DNA of 64,000 bases, from assembly GCF_010725485.1 (NCBI RefSeq), contig NZ_AP022598.1:2914001-2978000 (forward strand), in the 5' to 3' direction. The notes under the pieces were generated by a model. The model saw only the letters and a list, made by a program, of their open reading frames with translations. It was not told the DNA's origin and made no database searches. The number at the start of each line of letters is the position of its first letter. Position 1 is the stretch's first letter. The position numbers and the translations under genes are program-made. This document shows, one piece after another, positions 8,333 through 16,683 of the stretch. This stretch comes from Mycolicibacterium parafortuitum (GTDB lineage: Bacteria; Actinomycetota; Actinomycetes; Mycobacteriales; Mycobacteriaceae).

Positions 8333-9760
8333 GCCGGCCCCGCCCCCTCCGCCGGTGCGGCCGGTAGCCGACTTCCCGGACTGACCCGACTTGCCTGCGC
8401 CGCCCGAGGTGCCCGCGCCGCTGGTGCCGCCGGTGCCGCCGTTGCCACCGGCGCCGCCGCGGCCGCCGGTCCCGTCATCGCCGGTCTTCCCGCTGGCGCC
8501 GGACCTGCCGAACAGGCCCTTCGCGCCGGCGCGCCCCGGGTCGCCGCCGGCGCCCCCGTCACCGCCGCGGCCACCGACGCCGCCGGCACCGCCGGCACCG
8601 CCTGCCCCGACGACGCCAGGTGAGTGGACGGTGCCGCCCGCTCCGCCGTCGCCTCCCGTACCGCCGTTCGCGCCGTCACCACCGGCGCCGCCGGTACCGC
8701 CGTCGCCGCCCTTGCCGCCCTTGCCTCCGAACAGGCCGCCGCGACCACCCGCGCCGCCTGCCCCACCCTTGCTGCCGTTCCCGCCGTCGGCGCCCGCCCC
8801 GCCGGTGCCGCCGGTGCCGCCGTCGCCGCCGATGGCGGAACCGCCCCAGGCGGATCCGCCCGCGCCGCCCTGGCCTCCGGACGCCCCGCTGCTGCCGGCC
8901 CCGCCGTTGCCGCCGTTTCCGCCCGTCGCCACCCCGTTGGCGGCGAACGCGACGCCGCCGAGCCCGCCGGCACCGCCGTAGCCACCCAGGGCGCCGTCAC
9001 CGCCGTTGCCGCCGGCTCCGCCGGTGGCGCTTCCGTCGAAGCTGTTCGCCCAGCCGCCGTTGCCGCCCGCGCCGCCGTTCGGCACGTCGACGCAGCACAG
9101 CGCGCCGATCGGATAACGACCGCCGTCGCCGCCGTCCCCTCCGTCACCGGCGACGATGTCGCCGTAACCGAGATAGGGGCCCGCGCCGGCGCCGGCCTGG
9201 GCGGTCACGCCGCCGGGGACCGGGTTGACCCCCGCCGAACCGGCGACGCCGGGCGCCCCGTTACCGCCCGCGCCGCCATTGCCCCACAGGGTCCCGCCGT
9301 TGCCGCCCGCCCCGCCGTTCTGACCGGGCGCGGTACCGTCGCCGCCGCGCCCGCCGTTGCCGAAGAGGCCGGCACTGCCGCCGCGGCCGCCGTTGGCGCC
9401 GTTGCCGCCGTTACCCCAGATGATGCCGCCGTCTCGTCCGTTGCAGGCGTTCCCGACGCAGTCGGCCGGGGCATCGGCGCCGTTGCCGAACAGCGGGCGG
9501 AACGGTGGGTATCCGGCCGCGGCCTGGGCGGACGCCGGGGCCGCAGACCGGTCGGCGTTGTGGGACGCGGTGGTCGCGCACGACTCGGTGAGCGGCAGAC
9601 AGTCGGCGTAGGGGGCGGCCGGCAGCGACGATCGCGGCGTCGCGGCCGCGTCGGGTGCGAGCACCAGTGACGCACCGATCGCTGTTCCGGCCAGCCCGGC
9701 CGCAACGACCAGACTGGCGAAGAGCGGTGATTTCGCTGATACCTCGACGGCGATGGACAC
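8309..9760 (-). CDS. Secreted Gly/Asn-rich PGRS-like protein lacking a PE domain
   Basis: A 483-residue protein. Residues 1-45 make a signal peptide ([10 protein letters not shown], then a long Ala/Leu/Val core ending in APDAAA). Residues ~45-115 are a linker with Cys pairs ([10 protein letters not shown] and DCVGNAC). From ~115 to the end it is almost wholly GGxGG/GGNGG units, as in the PGRS part of PE_PGRS proteins. PE_PGRS proteins carry a ~100-residue PE domain for ESX-5 export; here a Sec signal replaces it. GTG at 9760 is chosen because AAGGGA precedes it by 8 bases, although the frame is open to 9823. GGxGG repeats may bind Ca2+ in parallel beta-roll or PGII folds; this is inference. 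Confidence 0.8.
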   Translation of the reverse strand: MSIAVEVSAKSPLFASLVVAAGLAGTAIGASLVLAPDAAATPRSSLPAAPYADCLPLTESCATTASHNADRSAAPASAQAAAGYPPFRPLFGNGADAPADCVGNACNGRDGGIIWGNGGNGANGGRGGSAGLFGNGGRGGDGTAPGQNGGAGGNGGTLWGNGGAGGNGAPGVAGSAGVNPVPGGVTAQAGAGAGPYLGYGDIVAGDGGDGGDGGRYPIGALCCVDVPNGGAGGNGGWANSFDGSATGGAGGNGGDGALGGYGGAGGLGGVAFAANGVATGGNGGNGGAGSSGASGGQGGAGGSAWGGSAIGGDGGTGGTGGAGADGGNGSKGGAGGAGGRGGLFGGKGGKGGDGGTGGAGGDGANGGTGGDGGAGGTVHSPGVVGAGGAGGAGGVGGRGGDGGAGGDPGRAGAKGLFGRSGASGKTGDDGTGGRGGAGGNGGTGGTSGAGTSGGAGKSGQSGKSATGRTGGGGGAGGDGGAGG

Positions 9761-9837
9761 GCTGGAGATCCCTTCTCGAAAGCCGGTGAGGCTGGGAGGC
9801 GCTGGTCGACTACCTGGCTTCAAGATCGTCGCGCCAG

Positions 9838-9867
9838 AGCATAATTTGCGGATGCGTAGAAAACCAA
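9838..9867 (-). promoter_or_regulatory. Candidate SigA-type promoter of the PGRS-like gene
   Basis: On the minus strand TTGGTT (9862-9867) is followed after 18 bases by TATGCT (9838-9843). Transcription would start near 9831, giving a ~70-base leader that carries the AAGGGA ribosome binding site. Confidence 0.45.
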
Positions 9868-10014
9868 AATGCTGGCAACGTCAAAGACTTCTGCGGGGCA
9901 CGCAGGGTGTCACCTCGAACACGCGCGCGCTTGACCGAAAGGGGCGCTACCAGCAAATTTCGCGTCCGGCCGGTCGGGCGGTGAGGTGGCGCTCGACGGC
10001 GCCGAGAGCGCGCC

Positions 10015-10037
10015 GCGCGCCACGTATCGTGGCGCGC
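10015..10037 (-). terminator. Hairpin terminator after dapD
   Basis: A perfect 10-bp stem (10015-10024 with 10028-10037) closes a 3-base loop 62 bases beyond the dapD stop. There is no U-tract, as is usual for mycobacterial terminators. Confidence 0.6.
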
Positions 10038-10043
10038 CGGCGC

Positions 10044-10062
10044 GCAGACCCGCGCGCTCGCG
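10044..10062 (-). repeat. Dispersed intergenic repeat, copy 2
   Basis: The reverse complement reads CGCGAGCGCGCGGGTCTGC, identical to the core of the copy at 46199-46217. It sits next to the dapD terminator. Confidence 0.6.
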
Positions 10063-10099
10063 CGGCGAAGAGGGTGGCGAGGAGGGTGGCTAAGCCACG

Positions 10100-11044
10100 T
10101 CAGTTTGCGTGCAGGGCCTCGTTGAGGGTGATTCCCGTGCCGTCGCGCTTGACGACCTCGACGGCGCCGGTCACGGAGTTGCGGCGGAACAGCAGATTGG
10201 CGGCACCGGAGAGCTCGCGGGCCTTGACGGTCTGCCCGTCAGAGGTGGTCACCTTGGTCCCGGCTGTCACGTACAGCCCGGCCTCGACCACGCAGTCGTC
10301 ACCGAGCGAGATGCCCAGGCCCGCGTTCGCGCCGAGCAGGCACCGCTTACCGACCGAGATGACCTGCGTGCCGCCGCCCGACAGCGTGCCCATGATGGAC
10401 GCGCCGCCGCCGACGTCGGAGCCGTCGTCGACGACGACGCCCGCCGAGATGCGGCCCTCGACCATCGAGCTGCCCAGCGTGCCCGCGTTGAAGTTCACGA
10501 ACCCCTCGTGCATGACGGTGGTGCCCGCTGCCAGGTGTGCGCCGAGGCGCACCCGGTCAGCATCGGCGATCCGCACCCCGGACGGCAGCACGTAGTCGAC
10601 CATCCGCGGGAACTTGTCGACCCCGTGCACCGTGACCGGACCCCGGCGGCGCAGCCGCGCACGCACTCTCTCGAAGCCCTCGATCGCGCACGGTCCGTGG
10701 CTGGTCCACACCACGTTGGTCAGCAGCCCGAAGAACCCGTCGGCGTTGAGCCCGTGCGGCGCCACCAGCCGATGCGACAGCAGGTGCAGACGCAGGTAGA
10801 CGTCGTACGCGTCGACGGCCTTGTCCTGCAGCGACGCGATGGTGGTCCGCACCAGCACGACCTCGACGTCGCGGTCCTCGTCGCGTCCCACCAGCGCGGC
10901 CAGTTCGGCGGGCGCCTCTGCGACCGACAACCGCACCGTTCCCGACGGCCCGTCCGCCGTCAGTTCGGGGGAGGGGAACCAGGTATCGAGAACGGATCCG
11001 TCGGCCGCGATCGTCGCGACGCCGACGCCAGAAGCTGCAGTCAC
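10100..11044 (-). CDS. dapD: 2,3,4,5-tetrahydropyridine-2,6-dicarboxylate N-succinyltransferase
   Basis: This 314-residue acyltransferase makes N-succinyl-2-amino-6-oxopimelate from succinyl-CoA and tetrahydrodipicolinate, a step towards meso-diaminopimelate and lysine. The C-terminal half is a left-handed beta-helix with hexapeptide repeats ([36 protein letters not shown]). [14 protein letters not shown] and [12 protein letters not shown] match the M. tuberculosis DapD N-terminal and middle parts. Start is GTG 11044, which gives the family length and lies 8 bases after a -10 element; the frame runs open to 11227 but that would pass through the divergent dapE promoter. It is divergent from dapE with only 46 bp between. 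Confidence 0.95.
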   Translation of the reverse strand: MTAASGVGVATIAADGSVLDTWFPSPELTADGPSGTVRLSVAEAPAELAALVGRDEDRDVEVVLVRTTIASLQDKAVDAYDVYLRLHLLSHRLVAPHGLNADGFFGLLTNVVWTSHGPCAIEGFERVRARLRRRGPVTVHGVDKFPRMVDYVLPSGVRIADADRVRLGAHLAAGTTVMHEGFVNFNAGTLGSSMVEGRISAGVVVDDGSDVGGGASIMGTLSGGGTQVISVGKRCLLGANAGLGISLGDDCVVEAGLYVTAGTKVTTSDGQTVKARELSGAANLLFRRNSVTGAVEVVKRDGTGITLNEALHAN

Positions 11045-11052
11045 GATGCAAC

Positions 11053-11058
11053 AGGCTA
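11053..11058 (-). promoter_or_regulatory. -10 element TAGCCT, leaderless promoter of dapD
   Basis: On the minus strand TAGCCT ends 8 bases before the dapD GTG. It occupies the place where the -35 region of the opposing dapE promoter would be. Confidence 0.6.
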
Positions 11059-11076
11059 CCGCGCGCCCCGACCGGC

Positions 11077-11082
11077 TAACGT
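11077..11082 (+). promoter_or_regulatory. -10 element TAACGT, leaderless promoter of dapE
   Basis: TAACGT ends 8 bases before the dapE GTG with no ribosome binding site. Its distance from the start is the same as that of the opposing dapD element. Confidence 0.6.
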
Positions 11083-11090
11083 GGGTAGTT

Positions 11091-12155
11091 GTGCTGGACT
11101 TACACGCCGACCCGGTCGCCCTGACGGCGGCGCTGGTCGACATCCCCAGCGAGTCGCGCCACGAGTCCCGCATCGCCGACGAGATCGAACGCGCGCTGCG
11201 CGAGCAGACCACCGGCTTCGACATCATCCGCAGCGGGGACGCGGTGCTGGCCCGAACCGACTACGGCCGGCCGTCGCGGGTGCTGCTCGCCGGGCATATC
11301 GACACCGTTCCGGCCGCCGACAACCTGCCGAGCCGGATGCACGACGGGCTGCTGTACGGCTGCGGCACCTCGGATATGAAATCCGGCGACGCGGTATTCC
11401 TGCACCTGGCGGCGACCGTCGCCGATCCCGCACACGACATCACGCTCGTCATGTACGACTGCGAGGAGATCGAGGCCACGGCCAACGGGCTCGGCCGCAT
11501 CGAGCGGGAGCTGCCCGAATGGCTCGCCGCCGACGTCGCGATCCTCGGCGAACCGTCCGGCGGCCTCATCGAGGCCGGCTGTCAGGGCACCCTGCGCGTC
11601 GTCGTCCGCGCCGCGGGCACCCGCGCGCACTCGGCCCGGTCCTGGTTGGGCGACAACGCGATTCACAAGCTCGGCGAGGTGCTGGCCCGGCTGAAGGCAT
11701 ATCGGGCCCGCAGCGTCGAGATCGACGGCTGCACCTACCGTGAGGGATTGTCGGCGGTGCGTATCGACGGCGGCATCGCCGGCAACGTGATTCCCGACGC
11801 CGCGAGCGTGACCGTCAACTTCCGCTTCGCGCCGGACCGCAGCGTCGAGCAGGCCCACGCGCACGTCCGCGAGGTGTTCGACGGCCTCGACGTCACCATC
11901 GAACTCACCGATTCCGCCGCAGGCGCTCTGCCCGGTCTGGCCAAGCCCGCGGCCGCTGCGCTGGTGCAGGCGGCCGGCGGGCAGGTGCGGGCCAAGTACG
12001 GCTGGACCGACGTGTCCCGCTTCGCCGCGCTGGGCATCCCCGCGGTGAACTACGGCCCGGGAGACCCGAATATGGCGCACCGCGTCGACGAACACGTCGA
12101 GGTCGCGCAGATCACCGCGGTGACCGAGATGCTGCGGCGCTATTTAATCGCTTGA
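11091..12155 (+). CDS. dapE: Succinyl-diaminopimelate desuccinylase
   Basis: A 354-residue M20-family di-zinc amidohydrolase releasing succinate and L,L-diaminopimelate. Zinc-binding motifs are [10 protein letters not shown] (His), the SDMKSGD Asp, [10 protein letters not shown] (catalytic and ligand Glu) and GEPSGG, with [14 protein letters not shown] near the end supplying the last His. Length equals M. tuberculosis DapE (Rv1202). GTG at 11091 follows from the promoter and homology. The last codons before the stop include the rare Leu codon TTA and overlap an A/T-rich element that may serve the next gene. Confidence 0.95.
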   Translation: MLDLHADPVALTAALVDIPSESRHESRIADEIERALREQTTGFDIIRSGDAVLARTDYGRPSRVLLAGHIDTVPAADNLPSRMHDGLLYGCGTSDMKSGDAVFLHLAATVADPAHDITLVMYDCEEIEATANGLGRIERELPEWLAADVAILGEPSGGLIEAGCQGTLRVVVRAAGTRAHSARSWLGDNAIHKLGEVLARLKAYRARSVEIDGCTYREGLSAVRIDGGIAGNVIPDAASVTVNFRFAPDRSVEQAHAHVREVFDGLDVTIELTDSAAGALPGLAKPAAAALVQAAGGQVRAKYGWTDVSRFAALGIPAVNYGPGDPNMAHRVDEHVEVAQITAVTEMLRRYLIA

Positions 12156-12170
12156 CCGCGCCGATAACCT
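12141..12170 (+). promoter_or_regulatory. A/T-rich promoter region with -10 TAACCT before the ABC-F gene
   Basis: TATTTAAT (12141-12148), inside the last dapE codons, precedes TTGACC (12152-12157, containing the dapE stop) and TAACCT (12165-12170). The A/T block is roughly one helical turn-and-a-half upstream of the -10. WhiB7-activated promoters carry an A/T-rich block just upstream of the -35, and a mycobacterial ABC-F gene (Rv1473) is in the WhiB7 regulon. The link to WhiB7 here is inference. Confidence 0.4.
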
Positions 12171-12177
12171 GAAATAC

Positions 12178-12192
12178 ATGCTGTCGCTCTAG
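12178..12192 (+). CDS. Possible four-residue leader peptide (MLSL)
   Basis: ATG CTG TCG CTC TAG begins 7 bases after TAACCT, as a leaderless start codon would. It ends 41 bases before the ABC-F ATG. Short leader peptides control several antibiotic-induced ABC-F genes in other bacteria. No strong terminator hairpin is visible behind it, so it may be chance. Confidence 0.25.
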   Translation: MLSL

Positions 12193-12233
12193 AGGATTCC
12201 GGTTTCTGTCCGCCCCTCACCGAGAGCTTCCGC

Positions 12234-13853
12234 ATGCCGTCGATCATCTGCACGCATCTGTCCTTCTCCTTCGACGCCGGTCCCGCGACGACCACGCTGT
12301 TCAGCGATCTGTCGTTCACCCTCGGCGCCGGCCGCACCGGCCTGGTGGCCCCCAACGGCGCGGGCAAGAGCACTCTGTTGCGCCTGATCGCCGGTGAACT
12401 GCGGCCCACCTCGGGCACCGTCGGCACCGACGGCGTGGTCGGCTACCTGTCGCAGACCCTTCCGCTGCTCGACGACCGCCGGGTCGCCGAGGTCCTCGGC
12501 GTCGCGCCGGTGCTCGACGCGCTGTCCGCTTTGGCAGCAGGCGATTCCGGCGACGCGGTGTTCGCCACCATCGGCGACGACTGGGACCTCGAGGAACGCA
12601 CCCGGGCCCAGCTCGACCGGCTGGGCCTGGGCCACATCGAGCTCGACCGCTCGCTGCGCTCACTGTCCGGCGGAGAGGCGGTCACCCTCGGGCTGGCCCG
12701 CGAACTGCTGCGCCGCCCGGATGTGCTTCTGCTCGACGAGCCCACCAACAACCTCGACGCGGATGCGCGGCAGCGGCTCTACGATGCGCTCGACGATTTC
12801 CGTGGGTGTCTGCTCGTCGTCAGCCATGACCGCATGCTGCTCGACCGGATGGACCGGATCGCCGAGCTCTACCGCGGCGAATTGCGGCTCTACGGAGGTG
12901 ATTTCACCGCCTACGCCGAAGCAGTGCAGGAATCCCAGCGTGCGGCCCAGGATGCCTTCCGTTCCGCCGAGCAGGCCGTCAAACGCGAGAAACGGCAACG
13001 CCAGGAAGCCCGTGAACGGCAAGAACGGCGATCGGCGGCGGCGAAACGCACCATCGGGGACGCCGGGTTGCCGAAGATCGTCGCCGGCGCCAGGAAACGC
13101 CGTGCCCAGCAGACCGCGGGCCGCACCGACGACGTGCACGCCCGGCGCCTCGACGACGCAGTGGGCCGCCTCGCCGACGCGGAGCGGGCGGTGCGTGACG
13201 ACGACACGCTGGTCCTCGACCTGCCCGACACCGTCGTCCCGGCCGGACGCACGGTGTTGGACGCCAACGGGATACGGGTGTGCGTCGGGGGTCGAGAGGT
13301 GCTCACCGATGTCAGCGTGTCGGTGCGAGGGCCGGAACGGATCGCGCTGACGGGGCCGAACGGCGCGGGCAAGACAACGCTGCTGCGGGTGCTGCTCGGG
13401 GAGTTGCCGCCCGATGCCGGCACCGTCGCGACGGCCCGTGGCCGGGTGGCCTACCTGTCGCAGCGCCTGGACCTGCTCGACGACGAGCGCAGCGTCGCCG
13501 ACAACCTCGCGGCGTCCGCCCCGAGTCTGTCGCTGACCCGGCGGCGGCATCTGTTGGCGCAGTTCCTGTTCCGTGGCGACGCCGTCGACCTGCCCGTGTG
13601 CGCGCTGTCCGGCGGGGAACGGCTGCGCGCGACGCTGGCCTGTGTGCTGTTCGCCGAACCCGCACCGCACCTGCTCCTGCTCGACGAGCCGACGAACAAC
13701 CTCGACCTCGTCAGTGCCGAGCATCTGCGGCACGCGTTGAGCGGCTACCGCGGGGCCTTCATCGTGGTCAGCCACGACGCGGCGTTCCTGGACGCCGTCG
13801 GTGTGGATCGTGTGCTGCGCCTGCAGGACGGCCGGCTGACCGAGCGCACCTAA
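12234..13853 (+). CDS. ABC-F ATPase (ribosome-acting, possible antibiotic-resistance factor)
   Basis: A 539-residue protein with two ABC domains and no membrane segments, as in ABC-F translation factors. Domain 1 has APNGAGKST (39-47; Ala replaces the first Gly of Walker A), LSGGEA and LLLLDEPTNNLD. Domain 2 has GPNGAGKTT, LSGGERL and LLLLDEPTNNLD. The linker (~230-320) is a long Arg/Gln/Glu-rich coiled coil (EKRQRQEARERQERR), the part that reaches the ribosomal peptidyl-transferase region in resistance-type members. The nearest reference protein I recall is Rv1473. Target drug cannot be told. It lies 78 bp after dapE but seems to have its own promoter. The SD is weak. Confidence 0.85.
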   Translation: MPSIICTHLSFSFDAGPATTTLFSDLSFTLGAGRTGLVAPNGAGKSTLLRLIAGELRPTSGTVGTDGVVGYLSQTLPLLDDRRVAEVLGVAPVLDALSALAAGDSGDAVFATIGDDWDLEERTRAQLDRLGLGHIELDRSLRSLSGGEAVTLGLARELLRRPDVLLLDEPTNNLDADARQRLYDALDDFRGCLLVVSHDRMLLDRMDRIAELYRGELRLYGGDFTAYAEAVQESQRAAQDAFRSAEQAVKREKRQRQEARERQERRSAAAKRTIGDAGLPKIVAGARKRRAQQTAGRTDDVHARRLDDAVGRLADAERAVRDDDTLVLDLPDTVVPAGRTVLDANGIRVCVGGREVLTDVSVSVRGPERIALTGPNGAGKTTLLRVLLGELPPDAGTVATARGRVAYLSQRLDLLDDERSVADNLAASAPSLSLTRRRHLLAQFLFRGDAVDLPVCALSGGERLRATLACVLFAEPAPHLLLLDEPTNNLDLVSAEHLRHALSGYRGAFIVVSHDAAFLDAVGVDRVLRLQDGRLTERT

Positions 13854-14587
13854 AGCGCCGGGCGAGTCGGCGCGGGCCGCGGTGCGACGGGCGTAACCGG
13901 TGCGGCCTGCCCCGGTGGCGCCGTCGCAGGCTCCCGCTCGTCGGTGTCATCGCGCGCGGCTTCGTCGGTGTCGTCACGAGCGGGCTCGCCGGTGTCCTCG
14001 GCTTCGGGCGTCTCGACCGCTTCGGCTGACGACGGCGCCTTGTCGGCGAGACCCGTTGTTCCGGAACCGGTTTCCTCTGGTACTCCCGTCTGGGCGAGTC
14101 CGGACGCCAGTTGCGCGGGCAGCGTGAGCAGGGCGGGGGCCAACGCCGCCAACGGCGCGGCGAGCTGCTGGCCCAGCGCCCCGAGCTGGCCCAGCTGGCC
14201 GACGGCCTGTCCCAGCGCATCGGCGCCGGGTGGGCCGGGTGCGGCCGTCGCGGCGGCAACTTCCGGGGCCGACGTCATCCGGTCGGCAGCCGCACTGATC
14301 GCGTCGCCGCCACGCTCGTCGCCGCGTTCGTAGGCCAGCGCGGCCTGGTGCAGCAGTTCGGCGATCGTCTCGCCGGCGGTTTGGGCGCCGGCCACCGAAC
14401 GGGACCGCCGGCCCAACGTGCCGGCCAGCGCGGTGTCGACGGCGGCGGCGATCGGTCCGTGCGACGCGGCCAGCGGAGCGGAACCGGGCGCGGACGCACC
14501 CAGCGCGCCGAGCCCGGTGGCCACCCCGGCGTGGACGTCGGCGAGTGATCGCAGGCCGTGCGGGTCCACCGAAAGGGGCTCGGTCAT
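13850..14587 (-). CDS. EspC-like ESX-secretion-associated protein (Rv1203c position)
   Basis: A 245-residue protein with an alpha-helical N-terminal half like EspC/DUF2580: MTEPLSVDPHGLRSLADVH at the start, and GRRSRSVAGAQTAGETIAEL in a second helix. YERGD at 86-90 fits the YxxxD/E type VII export signal after a helix. The C-terminal ~100 residues are low-complexity Pro/Ala/Glu/Asp, probably disordered. ATG 14587 has GGAGG five bases upstream; the GTG two codons earlier is less likely. It overlaps the ABC-F stop by 4 bp, convergently. No ESX core genes are near, so the transport link rests on the motif. Confidence 0.6.
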   Translation of the reverse strand: MTEPLSVDPHGLRSLADVHAGVATGLGALGASAPGSAPLAASHGPIAAAVDTALAGTLGRRSRSVAGAQTAGETIAELLHQAALAYERGDERGGDAISAAADRMTSAPEVAAATAAPGPPGADALGQAVGQLGQLGALGQQLAAPLAALAPALLTLPAQLASGLAQTGVPEETGSGTTGLADKAPSSAEAVETPEAEDTGEPARDDTDEAARDDTDEREPATAPPGQAAPVTPVAPRPAPTRPAL

Positions 14588-14669
14588 CGTCACCTCCGGA
14601 ATCGTCGGTGTGTCGATCCTATGAGCGGAGAACAGGACCCCAGCGCACCAAAAGGCGCTCCAGGAGTGG

Positions 14670-16652
14670 CTACCTCAGCGCCGCCCGCGCGAACGCGCAG
14701 TCGAGGGCGCGGCACAACCGGGCCAGCGTCTCGGCGGCCCGCGGATCGCCCAGCTGCACCCCGTCGCGTGCCGCGCGCAGCGCGACCGCCCGCTGGCCGC
14801 CGCGCTCGGCGGCCTTCACGGCGTCACGCGCCGCCGCGACCGCGCCGTGCTCGTCGCCTCGCGCCGACATCGTCCAGGCCCGGGCCAGCGCCAGCTCGGG
14901 GGCGAACAGCATCGACTTGAGGCCGTGCTTGGACTCCGCGCGCGACAACGCCTTTCCGGCCTCGACCGTCTGGCCGAGCCGGCCCAGCGCCTGGGCGAGC
15001 AGCATCCAGGCCAGCGGTCCCCATGAGTATCCGGTCGGTGCGAGCGTCGCCGCAGCGTTGCGAAGCAGCGGTACCGCCTCGGCGTGCTCACCGGAGGCGA
15101 TCAGCACATCGGCGGTGAGCACTTCGCCGATCGCCCGGCCCGGCTGACGCCGCTGCGCGAGGTCGGTCAGCCGCCGCGCCAGCTCAAGGGCACGGTCGGT
15201 GTCGCCGGTCATCATCAGCGCCGTGGTCTGGCCGAAGCCACTGGTGAACCGCAGCAGGCCGGGCTGGCCGGCCGACAGTGCGCGCTCGGCGAGCGCGTCG
15301 ACGTCGGCGAACCGGCCCATCCGCGCCGAACTCAACGCCGCCGCCGAGGCCGCCCACCCGACGGCGGTGTCGTCGGCGTGTTGGGACGTCAGCACTTCGT
15401 CGGCGAGTTCTGATGCGCGCCCGAGGTTTCCGGCGTTCATCGTGAACGTCGCAGACAGCGCGTCGAGTGTGATCCGCGCCGACGGCGATGTCACCTTGCC
15501 CCGTGTCGTGCGCAGGAACGCCGTGGCGCGTTCGGGTTGGGACAGCATCCAGAACTGGTTGGCCGCGGTCGGCAGCGCCCACGCCAGCAGCTCGTCCTCG
15601 GTCAGTGCCGCCGGGTCGATCTCGGCGAGGATCTCGTCGGCCTCGCGGCCGCGGCCCTGCCAGGCCAGTGCATACCCGACGGTCAACCGGGCGTCGAGCT
15701 GCGGCGACTGGGTCAGCGCGGCCCGGCCGAGCCGTTCGCCCAGATCGAGATCGCCGAGCCGCAGCGCCTCCCGCGCCGCCGCGCACAGCTCGGTAGCGGT
15801 CAGGGCGCGGTCGCTGCCGATCGCCAGGAACGCCGTCCGCAGCCGTGACACCACGCCCCGGCCGGGCCCGGACGTGCGCTCGACCACCGCGGTGCGCAGC
15901 CGGCGGAGATCCGGGCCGCCGAGCGCGGTGCGGACCGCGTCGAGCAGCAGCGGGTGCGCGGGGCGAAGTTCACCGCCGACGACGGATACGGCGCCGCACT
16001 CCAGCGCCGCGTCGACCGCGTCGGCCCCGGCCAGCGTGTCGGCGTCGCTGCGCGGCAACGGATCCGACACCGTCAGGAACTCCAGCACGGTGCGTGCCGG
16101 GGCCGGCAGGGTCGCGACGAACTCGTCGGCCTGCGCGAGCAGCCGGGTGTCGTCGTGCCCCGGCGGCCGCACGTCGACGCGGGCCACCAGGCCGTCGCGC
16201 CACAGTGTGCTGACCTCGGCGGGTACCGGCGCATCGTCGGTCGTCGCGGTGAGCAGCAGCCGCGCCGTCCCCTCGACCGCCAGCTGATGGACCAGCGCAC
16301 TCGACAGCGGGTCCAGCAGGTGTGCGTCGTCGACGATCACCAACCGCCCGTCGCCGAGCTGCTCGGCGGCCGCACGTGAGACCGCCGTGGCCGACCCTGT
16401 CTCCGGGACCTCGACGAGCCGTTCGAATGCGCCGAACGGCACAGGCTGGCGGGCCGTCGTCGCGAACACCCAGTCCACGCGCGGGAACTCGGCGGCCAGC
16501 CGGTCGGCGACGGTACGTGCCAACGTCGTCTTCCCGACCCCGGACGGGCCGATCAGCACCGCGCCCGCGCGGGTCCGCACACCGAGTTCGAGCTGGTCGA
16601 GCGCCGGATCGGCGGGCGCGATCACCCATCCGAGAGGCAGAGGCGAAGGCAC
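14670..16652 (-). CDS. Large P-loop ATPase with TPR-like C-terminus (Rv1204c-type)
   Basis: A 660-residue protein with Walker A GPSGVGKT (35-42) and Walker B VIVDD (105-109), then ~350 residues of Ala-rich helical repeats resembling TPR units (SARMGRFADVDALAERAL, GDTDRALELARRL). This is the layout of LuxR/MalT-type STAND regulators, but the C-terminal LuxR helix-turn-helix is absent: the protein ends in LCRALDCAFARAALR. It may therefore act as a signalling scaffold or need a DNA-binding partner. GTG at 16652 is leaderless. It is divergent from LOG with 31 bp between. Confidence 0.7.
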   Translation of the reverse strand: MPSPLPLGWVIAPADPALDQLELGVRTRAGAVLIGPSGVGKTTLARTVADRLAAEFPRVDWVFATTARQPVPFGAFERLVEVPETGSATAVSRAAAEQLGDGRLVIVDDAHLLDPLSSALVHQLAVEGTARLLLTATTDDAPVPAEVSTLWRDGLVARVDVRPPGHDDTRLLAQADEFVATLPAPARTVLEFLTVSDPLPRSDADTLAGADAVDAALECGAVSVVGGELRPAHPLLLDAVRTALGGPDLRRLRTAVVERTSGPGRGVVSRLRTAFLAIGSDRALTATELCAAAREALRLGDLDLGERLGRAALTQSPQLDARLTVGYALAWQGRGREADEILAEIDPAALTEDELLAWALPTAANQFWMLSQPERATAFLRTTRGKVTSPSARITLDALSATFTMNAGNLGRASELADEVLTSQHADDTAVGWAASAAALSSARMGRFADVDALAERALSAGQPGLLRFTSGFGQTTALMMTGDTDRALELARRLTDLAQRRQPGRAIGEVLTADVLIASGEHAEAVPLLRNAAATLAPTGYSWGPLAWMLLAQALGRLGQTVEAGKALSRAESKHGLKSMLFAPELALARAWTMSARGDEHGAVAAARDAVKAAERGGQRAVALRAARDGVQLGDPRAAETLARLCRALDCAFARAALR

Positions 16653-16659
16653 AAGCCGG

Positions 16660-16665
16660 AGTCTA
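16660..16665 (-). promoter_or_regulatory. -10 element TAGACT, leaderless promoter of the P-loop ATPase gene
   Basis: On the minus strand TAGACT ends 7 bases before the GTG at 16652. Only 6 bp separate it from the opposite -10 at 16672. Confidence 0.6.
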
Positions 16666-16671
16666 TGTGGC

Positions 16672-16677
16672 TAGGTT
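16672..16677 (+). promoter_or_regulatory. -10 element TAGGTT, leaderless promoter of the LOG gene
   Basis: TAGGTT ends 6 bases before the GTG at 16684. Its -35 position falls on the start codon of the divergent gene. Confidence 0.6.
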
Positions 16678-16683
16678 GGTGGT

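Larger units (their letters stand above)
9761..10099. other. 339-bp intergenic region
   Basis: The stretch separates two minus-strand genes. It holds the likely promoter of the PGRS-like gene (9838-9867), an A/T-rich patch unlike the surrounding DNA at about 9838-9880, the dispersed repeat copy 2, and the hairpin that probably terminates dapD. No coding sequence is convincing. Confidence 0.7.

Noticed and set aside
8309..9760. Calling this gene PE_PGRS
   Set aside because: The N-terminus lacks the PE helical pair and PE motif; it is a Sec signal peptide.
12152..12157. TTGACC as the -35 partner of TAACCT
   Set aside because: Only 7 bp separate them; 17-18 bp later the sequence is TACATG, which does not fit TANNNT.
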